Shown here: positions 1 to 6,179 of the stretch, one piece after another
How the letters are laid out: each line of letters begins with the position of its first letter
How positions within the stretch are numbered: the first letter of the stretch is position 1
Assembly: GCA_964592635.1 (NCBI GenBank)
Contig: CAZQFZ010000042.1
Coordinates: forward strand, 1 to 20,423
DNA length: 20,423 nt
Direction of reading: 5' to 3'
From: VMCP01 sp964592635
GTDB taxonomy: Bacteria > Bacteroidota > Bacteroidia > NS11-12g > UBA955
Made by a program: the position numbers and the translations under genes
The notes under the pieces: generated by a model
What the model was told of the DNA's origin: nothing
Databases searched by the model: none
What the model saw: only the letters and a program-made list of their open reading frames with translations

Positions 1-776
1 TGTTTATTACCATTGCAATGACGGGTTTGGATCAAAACATGATGCAAAAAAATCTCAGTTGCAAATCCTTGTCTGATGCACAGAAAAACATGCTAGTTAC
101 AGCCGTAGTTGTGTTTTTTGTAAATGTGTTGTTCTTGTCGCTGGGAGTTTTCATGATTGAATTCTTGAAAAATTCTGGAGGAATAATAACGGATCCTATC
201 ACGGGTAAGCCGAGCACCGATTTGTTTTTTCCGACCATCGCATTACAGAAGTTGGGACTTTTTGCCGGGTTGGCATTTGTTTTGGGATTATCGGCTGCTA
301 CTTTTTCGAGTGCAGACAGTGTTCTTACCACTTTAACCACCAGTACGTATGTCGATATTTTTTCGGTTCCTAAGAAAAATTGGAGCAATCAACTTAAGCA
401 CAAGTATAGAGTTGTACTTCATCTAGCTTACTCGGTTTTACTTTATTTGAGCATTTTAGGTTTCCATGAATACTCCGATGGTGCGGTAATTAATGTTGTT
501 TTAGGTTTGGCAAACTATACATATGGACCACTGCTTGGGTTATTTGCATTGGGGATGTTTACACAGGTTAAGCCGAGTAATATGGCCATCATTGTTGTCA
601 GTTTGATTGTGCCGTTTGTGTGTTGGTATTTCGGCAAAAATGCTTTTGTGTCGGAATTATTGGGTTGGAAACCATTGAATTGGAAGTATCAATTTGGATT
701 TGAGTTGTTGTTTTTAAATGGATTGGGTTCGTTTATGGGATACTATATATGGGCAAAAGTTCGTCCTGGAAATTAA
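1..776 (+). CDS. Sodium:solute symporter family protein, 3' part (5' end outside window)
   Basis: This is the C-terminal part of a solute:sodium symporter (SSS) family permease, an inner-membrane carrier that couples Na+ entry to uptake of a small organic solute. The reading frame is open to the left edge (first full codon at 3), and the family motif around TGLDQNMMQKNL is preceded by in-frame residues FITIAM, so the ATG at 18 is internal and the gene starts upstream of the window. Visible features are several hydrophobic segments, the stretch GLSAATFSSADSVLTTLTT, which matches the serine-rich helix that contributes the Na2 site in this fold, and a later YGPLLGLFALGMF helix that is also typical. 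The substrate cannot be read from this fragment. The stop codon is followed about 20 bases later by a strong terminator. The family call is firm; the specificity is unknown. Confidence 0.88.
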   Translation, partial: FITIAMTGLDQNMMQKNLSCKSLSDAQKNMLVTAVVVFFVNVLFLSLGVFMIEFLKNSGGIITDPITGKPSTDLFFPTIALQKLGLFAGLAFVLGLSAATFSSADSVLTTLTTSTYVDIFSVPKKNWSNQLKHKYRVVLHLAYSVLLYLSILGFHEYSDGAVINVVLGLANYTYGPLLGLFALGMFTQVKPSNMAIIVVSLIVPFVCWYFGKNAFVSELLGWKPLNWKYQFGFELLFLNGLGSFMGYYIWAKVRPGN

Positions 777-798
777 ATTTTAAGAGTAAAATAAAAGC

Positions 799-828
799 AA
801 AAGGCCAGCTCGTTTGAGCTGGCCTTTT
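799..828 (+). terminator. Rho-independent terminator after the symporter
   Basis: A 13-bp perfect stem (AAAAGGCCAGCTC, 799-811) is closed by a 4-base loop (812-815) and its complement (816-828), followed by a T-rich run. The arms carry A's on the left and T's on the right, so it could also work for transcripts from the minus strand, although the speA stop lies about 165 bases away. Confidence 0.9.
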
Positions 829-852
829 GGTTTTAATTAATGTTTTCTTATA

Positions 853-961
853 CGATTAATCAATGTTATTTATTAGGATTATTTAGTGTTATCTAATCCG
901 ATTAATCAATGTTATCTATTTTGATTACTTAGAGTTTTACAATCCGATTAATCAATATTAT
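853..961. repeat. Degenerate 46-bp tandem repeat, about 2.4 copies
   Basis: The core CGATTAATCAATGTTAT occurs at 853-869 and 899-915, and with one change at 945-961, so the period is 46 bp each time. The 29 bases after the core are similar but not identical between the first two units. The third unit decays after its core. The core contains the palindrome GATTAATC. The array lies between two converging genes, after the symporter terminator and just beyond the speA stop. Its function is unknown. Confidence 0.75.
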
Positions 962-993
962 TAGAGTTTCACTGAAACAGAAATCGAGTTAAT

Positions 994-2391
994 TTAGAAA
1001 TAACCCAATGTTTTTAACATGCTTTTATATGACTGTTCTTTAGAGAATAACTTAAAGTAGTAGTCACCATTTTCGTCTAAGTCAATAATTACGTGTTTGG
1101 GTGCAGGGGTTAAGCAATGTTGAATTCCACCGTATCCACCAATGCTTTCTTGATAAGCACCGGTATGGAAGAAGCCGATATATAAAGGTTCGTCAATTTT
1201 ATATTCCGGTAAGTAAATAGCATTAACGTGTTGCTCTGAGTTGTAATAATCGTCACTATCGCAAGTGATACCACCCAATAAAACGCGCTCGTATTCCTCG
1301 TGCCAACGATTTACTGGTAACATGATGAACTTTTTATTAATAGCCCAAGCATCAGGCAACTGAGTCATAAACGAAGAGTCAATCATGTTCCATTTTTCTC
1401 TGTCGTTTTGAGCTTTTTGGTCCAATACAGAGAAAATAGCACCACCGGCTTCACCTACGGTAAATGAACCAAACTCGGTAAAAATATCGGGATCAGGTAC
1501 ACCATGTTCTTCGCAAACTTGCTTGATCTGACTCACAATTTCGTTGGCCATGTATTCATAATCATAACTAAAGTTCAAACTGTTTTTAATAGGGAATCCT
1601 CCTCCTATATTTAATGTATCCAAGTCCGGACATTCTTTCTTCAATTCACAGTAAACTCTCAAACACTTGTGCAATTCATTCCAGTAATAAGCAGTATCGT
1701 AAATACCTGTGTTGATAAAGAAGTGCAGCATCTTTAGTTTTACCTGCTTGTTGTTCTTAATCGAAGAACGATAAAAGGGTAGGATGTCTTTGTATCCAAT
1801 TCCTAAACGACTGGTATAAAATTCGAATTTAGGTTCCTCCTCTGCAGCAATTCGAATACCACAAGTAATGGGTTCTTGAGTGAATTGAGTTAACTGATGT
1901 ATCTCACGTTGATTATCGAAAACCGGAATAACATTCTTCCAACCGTTGTTAATTAGTCCAGCAATGTTTTCAATGTAGTTCTCTTTCTTAAATCCGTTGC
2001 ATACAACATAACGTTCTTTGTTTAGTTTACCTTGTTCTTCAAGAGTTTCAATGATGTTGATATCGAAGGCCGAAGAGGTTTCAATATGCACATCGTTTTT
2101 GAGTACTTCATCTAAAGTATGTTGAAAGTGATTACTTTTGGTACAGTAACAATAATAGTATTTACCGTTGTAATCTGCCTTAGCAATTGCAACATTAAAC
2201 AAAGACCGAGCTTTCTTAATATTTTCACTTATTTTTGGTAGGTAGGTGAATTTTAATGGAGTTCCATACTGTTTTATCATCTCCATTAAGGGAATGTTGT
2301 GAAAGTAAAGATTGCCATCATCATCCAAGTCAAACTCATGGATGGGAAAATCGAAAGTCTGTTGAATTAGGTCTTTGTACTTGTTTTTCAT
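994..2391 (-). CDS. speA: Arginine decarboxylase, PLP-dependent (Bacteroidota SpeA type)
   Basis: The product decarboxylates L-arginine to agmatine, the first step of the agmatine route to putrescine and other polyamines, in the cytoplasm. At 465 residues it is the short Bacteroidota form with an alanine-racemase-fold (fold III) barrel. The N-terminal barrel carries the expected PLP lysine in YCYCTKSNHF (about K85). Further landmarks are LHFFINTG (about 221-228), the glycine-rich phosphate-binding loop NIGGGFP (about 260-266), TEFGSFTVGEAGG (304-316), the C-terminal GGITCDSDD segment with the catalytic Cys/Asp pair (about 372-380) and GAYQESIGG. Overall it strongly resembles the arginine decarboxylases I know from flavobacteria. 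It stands alone, divergent from mdh, with no agmatinase or agmatine deiminase beside it. The specific product is favoured over ornithine or diaminopimelate decarboxylase by whole-length resemblance. Confidence 0.9.
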   Translation of the reverse strand: MKNKYKDLIQQTFDFPIHEFDLDDDGNLYFHNIPLMEMIKQYGTPLKFTYLPKISENIKKARSLFNVAIAKADYNGKYYYCYCTKSNHFQHTLDEVLKNDVHIETSSAFDINIIETLEEQGKLNKERYVVCNGFKKENYIENIAGLINNGWKNVIPVFDNQREIHQLTQFTQEPITCGIRIAAEEEPKFEFYTSRLGIGYKDILPFYRSSIKNNKQVKLKMLHFFINTGIYDTAYYWNELHKCLRVYCELKKECPDLDTLNIGGGFPIKNSLNFSYDYEYMANEIVSQIKQVCEEHGVPDPDIFTEFGSFTVGEAGGAIFSVLDQKAQNDREKWNMIDSSFMTQLPDAWAINKKFIMLPVNRWHEEYERVLLGGITCDSDDYYNSEQHVNAIYLPEYKIDEPLYIGFFHTGAYQESIGGYGGIQHCLTPAPKHVIIDLDENGDYYFKLFSKEQSYKSMLKTLGYF

Positions 2392-2423
2392 TAAAGTAAG
2401 TGAGTTGGATTGTTAATTTTACA

Positions 2424-2431
2424 CAAAAGTA
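2424..2431 (-). promoter_or_regulatory. Candidate -7 element for speA
   Basis: On the minus strand this reads TACTTTTG, a match to the Bacteroidota -7 consensus TAnnTTTG. It would start transcription about 28 bases before the speA ATG. No TTG lies at the ideal -33 spacing, so the assignment is tentative. Confidence 0.45.
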
Positions 2432-2583
2432 AGTCAATTAGATTGTAAATTGTTTGCGCAAAATGCGTATTTACATAAAATTAATGGCAAAATTTCCAAA
2501 CTATCCCTAAAAACTTAAACATTTCCCTCAAGATTTGAATGAATTGAGTTAATTTCGCACTACGAAAAAACCAACACATTTAT

Positions 2584-3507
2584 ATGAGTAAAATTAGCGT
2601 TATTGGAGCAGGTAATGTAGGTGCAAGTTGCGCAGAATACATTGCTATGAAAAACTTTGCAGCGGAAGTTGTATTGCTTGACATCAAAGAAAACTTTGCA
2701 GAAGGAAAAGCTTTGGATTTGATGCAGACCGCCGCATTGAATGGATTTGATACCCGAATTTCAGGTAGTACGAACGATTACTCCAAAACAGCTGGAAGTG
2801 ATGTGGTGGTTATTACTAGCGGTGTTCCTCGTAAACCAGGTATGACTCGCGAAGAGTTAATCGGTATCAACGCAGGAATCGTTAAAAATGTAATGGAAAA
2901 TTGCTTGTCGCATTCTCCAAATGCGGTTTTTGTTATCGTTTCTAACCCCATGGATACTATGACCTATTTGGCAAAAACAACTTCTGGTTTGCCGAAAAAT
3001 AGAATCATTGGTATGGGTGGTGCTTTAGATAGCGCTCGATTTAAGTATTATTTGTCAACCGCTTTGGGTTGCCCTGCGTCAGATGTGGATGGTATGGTAA
3101 TCGGTGGACATGGTGACACCACCATGATTCCATTAACTCGTTTGGCCTCATACAAAGGAGTTCCTGTGTCTCAAATGCTTTCTGAAGACCAATTGGCTAA
3201 AATAAAAGCCGATACCATGGTTGGTGGTGCAACTTTGACCGGAATGTTAGGTACATCTGCTTGGTACGCTCCAGGTGCTGCGGTTTCAACTTTGGTTCAA
3301 TCTATCGTTTGCGACCAAAAGAAAATGATGCCATGCTGCGTGTCTTTAGAGGGTGAATACGGTCAAAATGATATTTGTATCGGAGTACCCGTTATTTTAG
3401 GTAAAAACGGTTGGGAAAAAATCGTTGAATTGGATTTGAATAGCGAAGAAAAAGCAGAGTTTGAAAAATCAGCGGCTGCAGTACGTAATATGAACGCAGC
3501 GCTTTAA
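2584..3507 (+). CDS. mdh: Malate dehydrogenase, LDH-like type, NAD-dependent
   Basis: The enzyme interconverts malate and oxaloacetate with NAD(H) in the TCA cycle, in the cytosol. It has 307 residues, the usual length for the LDH-like tetrameric/dimeric group. The Rossmann motif GAGNVG is at residues 8-13, and the acidic residue binding the NAD ribose is D33 (VVLLDI). The mobile substrate loop reads VPRKPGMTREEL; the arginine at 83 occupies the position that is Gln in lactate dehydrogenases, which favours malate. R89 and R152, the proton-relay pair D149 and H176 (GGHGD), and VIVSNPMD are all present. The ATG at 2584 gives the expected MSKISVIGAG start. It is transcribed away from speA. The DMT permease follows after 20 bases and could share its transcript. 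Confidence 0.96.
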   Translation: MSKISVIGAGNVGASCAEYIAMKNFAAEVVLLDIKENFAEGKALDLMQTAALNGFDTRISGSTNDYSKTAGSDVVVITSGVPRKPGMTREELIGINAGIVKNVMENCLSHSPNAVFVIVSNPMDTMTYLAKTTSGLPKNRIIGMGGALDSARFKYYLSTALGCPASDVDGMVIGGHGDTTMIPLTRLASYKGVPVSQMLSEDQLAKIKADTMVGGATLTGMLGTSAWYAPGAAVSTLVQSIVCDQKKMMPCCVSLEGEYGQNDICIGVPVILGKNGWEKIVELDLNSEEKAEFEKSAAAVRNMNAAL

Positions 3508-3527
3508 TTAATGCGCTCCATAAATCA

Positions 3528-4511
3528 TTGCTTAAAATAAATTTTCAATTATCACGCGGCGTTGCCATGATGTTGATTGCCAGTTTGGCATTTGGCTTCA
3601 TGAACGTCACAGTTAAAATGATTTCCGGGATGCACGTCTCGGAAATCGTTTTTTTTAGAGCACTGGTACAAATATTAATCGCATCTGTCATTCTTTTTAA
3701 TCAGAACGAAAGTCCCATAGGAAAAAATCCTCAAATGCTCTTTATACGCGGACTCTTCGGTTCGTTGGGATTGTTGTGCTACTTTTACTCACTGCAATTA
3801 ATGCCACTAAGCAATGCCTTGGTAATCCATTACATTTCTCCAATATTAACCACCATTCTCGCCATGTTGATGGGTGATGAACGGGTACGGCCTGTTCAAT
3901 GGCTGTTTTTTCTAATTTGTATATTGGGCGTAATTATAGTTAACAGTGATTTTGTAACTTCACAACTTACCTCTAATCATGTACTTGATCAGAAAACTTC
4001 GCTTCAGGGTATAAATGGGATTTCTACGTTTTTGGAGAATTTTTCATGGACTCAAATTAAAGTACTACAGGGGGTGACTCCCTTTGGAATACTGATGGGA
4101 CTCGGTGGCGCACTCTTTTCTGCATTTGCATATAATACCATCCGACGTCTCAAGGGCATCGAAAATCCCAACGTGGTTGTCCTTTATTTCCCATTGGTTA
4201 CCATACCTATTTCTTTGATTTTTCCTTTTGGGGGATGGGGGAGCTGGTATTGGCCTTCTGGAATGGAATGGCTATGGCTGTTGTTGACTGGTGTGTTTAC
4301 CCAAGTAGGGCAGTTTTTTATGACCCGTGCGTATCAAGAAGCCGAAACTAAATTGGTTTCTGCTATCAGCTATGCAGGAATAATATGGGGTACTGCTTTT
4401 GGATTATTTTTATTTCAAGAGTCGTACAACCTATTTCAGTATTGCGGAATGGGCCTAGTGATACTGGGAATGGTACTAAACGTTCAAATCAACAAACAAA
4501 CTTCAAAATAA
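3528..4511 (+). CDS. DMT superfamily (EamA family) permease
   Basis: This is an inner-membrane permease of the drug/metabolite transporter superfamily with two EamA repeats, giving about ten hydrophobic helices in 327 residues. The first repeat contains ASLAFGFMNVTVK and FFRALVQ. The second begins near MGLGGALFSAFAYNTIRRL and ends with the typical ISYAGIIWGTAFGLFLFQE. A loop of about 45 polar residues separates the halves. The start is not certain: the family N-terminus (LSRGVAMMLIASLAFG here) requires initiation upstream of the first ATGs at 3567 and 3570, and TTG at 3528 is the only reasonable codon. An ATG at 3511 is out of frame. The substrate cannot be predicted. It follows mdh closely on the same strand, but the two functions have no obvious link. 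Confidence 0.85.
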   Translation: MLKINFQLSRGVAMMLIASLAFGFMNVTVKMISGMHVSEIVFFRALVQILIASVILFNQNESPIGKNPQMLFIRGLFGSLGLLCYFYSLQLMPLSNALVIHYISPILTTILAMLMGDERVRPVQWLFFLICILGVIIVNSDFVTSQLTSNHVLDQKTSLQGINGISTFLENFSWTQIKVLQGVTPFGILMGLGGALFSAFAYNTIRRLKGIENPNVVVLYFPLVTIPISLIFPFGGWGSWYWPSGMEWLWLLLTGVFTQVGQFFMTRAYQEAETKLVSAISYAGIIWGTAFGLFLFQESYNLFQYCGMGLVILGMVLNVQINKQTSK

Positions 4512-4512
4512 C

Positions 4513-4543
4513 TTGTAAATAATGGATGAAAACATTATATTTG
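4513..4543 (+). promoter_or_regulatory. Bacteroidota-type promoter for the L31 gene
   Basis: TTG at 4513-4515 and TATATTTG at 4536-4543 match the Bacteroidota -33 (TTG) and -7 (TAnnTTTG) elements with 20 bases between them. The start site would be near 4548, giving a leader of about 40 bases. This is the best promoter match in the window. Confidence 0.7.
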
Positions 4544-4588
4544 CAGTCCTTTTTGTAAAAATCATCTAAACATTAAATTAAATAACCG

Positions 4589-4837
4589 ATGAAAACCGAT
4601 ATACATCCAAAAAATTACCGTAAAGTTGTGTTCAAGGATATGAGCTGTGATCACTCTTTTATCACACATTCTTGTGTTGACACCAAAGAAACAATTGTTT
4701 GGGAAGATGGTAATGAGTATCCTTTGTATAAGTTAGAGATTTCTTCACAATCTCACCCTTTCTACACAGGTAAGCAAAACTTGGTGGATACTGCAGGACG
4801 TATCGACAAGTTCATGAAGCGTTACGGAAAAAAATAA
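4589..4837 (+). CDS. rpmE2: 50S ribosomal protein L31, type B
   Basis: This is a large-subunit ribosomal protein of 82 residues. The N-terminus MKTDIHPKNYRKVVFKD and the segment SSQSHPFYTGKQNLVDTAGR followed by IDKFMKRYGKK are diagnostic of L31. The type B form is indicated by the spacer insertion and by lack of the CxxC zinc motifs of type A; the two cysteines here (MSCDHSFITHSC) are not arranged as a zinc site. Type B L31 does not need zinc and in many bacteria replaces type A under zinc limitation, although in many Bacteroidota it seems to be the only copy. The gene is monocistronic, bracketed by a good promoter and a terminator. Confidence 0.96.
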   Translation: MKTDIHPKNYRKVVFKDMSCDHSFITHSCVDTKETIVWEDGNEYPLYKLEISSQSHPFYTGKQNLVDTAGRIDKFMKRYGKK

Positions 4838-4865
4838 TTTTTTCTGTCATTAAACTATGATTTAT

Positions 4866-4891
4866 AAAGGTTGCTTAGGCAACCTTTTTTT
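4866..4891 (+). terminator. Rho-independent terminator after the L31 gene
   Basis: The 9-bp stem AAAGGTTGC (4866-4874), a TTAG loop, and GCAACCTTT (4879-4887) are followed by more T's to 4891. It separates the L31 gene from the GlmU-like gene. It also argues against a GlmU-like start at 4857, which would place coding sequence through the hairpin. Confidence 0.9.
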
Positions 4892-4904
4892 GTTTTACAC
4901 TTTT

Positions 4905-4931
4905 TTGTATCGACGTACTGTAGTAGTTTTG
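4905..4931 (+). promoter_or_regulatory. Possible promoter for the GlmU-like gene
   Basis: TTG at 4905-4907 and TAGTTTTG at 4924-4931 fit the two Bacteroidota elements, but with only 16 bases between them. The -7 match ends 3 bases before the ATG at 4935, so the transcript would be essentially leaderless. The L31 terminator just upstream means that a promoter is needed here. Confidence 0.35.
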
Positions 4932-4934
4932 AAT

Positions 4935-6179
4935 ATGCATTTTCAATTTTTCGACGACAACCAGATCAATCACCTATTTCCATTAACATTAACTCGTCCA
5001 GCTGCCGATCTTCGCATTGGAATTTTAACCATTTCCGAAAAATGGATGCACGATTTTTCTATTCAAAATTCCAACTCAACTGGATTTCAAACGCGTGATT
5101 ATTTGTCGAAAAAGTTTTTATCCATTCAAACAAAATTATCATCCCCCGAAACCATAACCTATATCAATGGCAGGGTGGTTCCCAATGAGTCACTGAATAA
5201 TCAAGTTCGCAGCCTTTCTTTGAACCAGAAATTGGTTAAAGATGGATTGGTAGTGGCCATTTGCAGCCAATTAATGAATACAGATGAATTCAATTCTCAA
5301 TTGGAAAACGGATTTACTCATTATGATTCTGTAGAATTGGATTCCGATATCACCGTTATTTCTCGTCCATTCCATATTTTTAAATTGAATGCCCAAGAAA
5401 TACAAGCGGATTTTGAGCGTTTAACTTCGGGTAGAACCAGTCAACCTCTTTCTTCCACCAATACCAAATTAGGTAAGTTTCCTGTGTTTCTAGAAGAAGG
5501 AGCACAGGTGGAATGTTCCATACTAAATGCCTTGGATGGACCTATTTATTTAGGAAAAAATACGGAAATTATGGAAGGTTCAGTAGTCCGTGGTCCCTTG
5601 GCATTGTGTGAAGGTTCTAAATTAAAATTAGCCACAAAAGTGTACGGTGCAACCACATTAGGTCCCTATTCTAACGTTGGTGGTGAAGTGAATAATATTG
5701 TTATTCAAGGATATAGCAACAAAGGACACGACGGATTTCTTGGAAATGCGGTATTGGGTGAATGGTGTAATATTGGTGCCGATTCCAATTGTTCCAACCT
5801 AAAGAACACCTACGACGAGGTGAAAGTATGGAATTACGCTACGCGTAGATTCGATAAAAGCGGAATGCAATTTTGTGGATTGATTATGGGTGATCATTCC
5901 AAATGTGGAATTAATACCATGTTTAATACTGGAACGGTAGTAGGAGTCGCTTGCAATTTATTTGGAGCGGGATTTCCTCGTCAATTCGTTCCTGATTTTT
6001 CGTGGGGAGGTGCTTCAGGATTTGTAACACACAAATTACCTGCAGTAGACAAAACTGCTGCTTTGGTGTTAGTGAGAAGAGGGAAGGAATACAACGAAAC
6101 AGAGCAGGAAATTATGCATTATCTATTTCAAGAAACTGCACGTGAACGTACTTGGGAATCGGAAGATTTAGTCTCCTAA
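4935..6179 (+). CDS. Alternate bacterial GlmU: UDP-GlcNAc pyrophosphorylase / GlcN-1-P acetyltransferase family
   Basis: Predicted to make UDP-N-acetylglucosamine, the precursor of peptidoglycan and lipid A, from glucosamine-1-phosphate in the cytoplasm. It belongs to the Bacteroidota family often annotated as 'putative sugar nucleotidyl transferase' or alternate GlmU. The N-terminus is diagnostic: FDDNQINHLFPLTLTRPAAD followed by LRIGILTISEKW, in place of the LAAGxGTRM loop of classical GlmU. Residues about 185-360 form a left-handed beta-helix acyltransferase domain with hexapeptide-like turns (for example LGKNTEIMEGSVV, LGEWCNIGADSNCSNLKN). The ATG at 4935 is chosen because it gives the family N-terminus and 414 residues; the longer frame from 4857 would run through the L31 terminator. 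Its 3' end overlaps the convergent PBP gene by 12 bases. Catalysis is inferred from the family, not shown. Confidence 0.85.
   Translation: MHFQFFDDNQINHLFPLTLTRPAADLRIGILTISEKWMHDFSIQNSNSTGFQTRDYLSKKFLSIQTKLSSPETITYINGRVVPNESLNNQVRSLSLNQKLVKDGLVVAICSQLMNTDEFNSQLENGFTHYDSVELDSDITVISRPFHIFKLNAQEIQADFERLTSGRTSQPLSSTNTKLGKFPVFLEEGAQVECSILNALDGPIYLGKNTEIMEGSVVRGPLALCEGSKLKLATKVYGATTLGPYSNVGGEVNNIVIQGYSNKGHDGFLGNAVLGEWCNIGADSNCSNLKNTYDEVKVWNYATRRFDKSGMQFCGLIMGDHSKCGINTMFNTGTVVGVACNLFGAGFPRQFVPDFSWGGASGFVTHKLPAVDKTAALVLVRRGKEYNETEQEIMHYLFQETARERTWESEDLVS

Noticed and set aside
18..776. Complete short membrane protein starting at the ATG at 18
   Set aside because: The frame is open to the window edge and the residues before this Met continue an SSS-family helix, so this is the 3' part of a longer symporter gene.
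853..961. CRISPR-like array with 17-bp repeats and 29-bp spacers
   Set aside because: The 'spacers' are clearly similar to each other, the repeat core is too short, there are only three copies, and no cas gene is present. It is a degenerate 46-bp tandem repeat.
4857..4934. Longer N-terminus for the GlmU-like protein starting at the ATG at 4857
   Set aside because: It would be translated through the L31 terminator hairpin, and the added residues do not resemble the family, whose N-terminus begins at the ATG at 4935.
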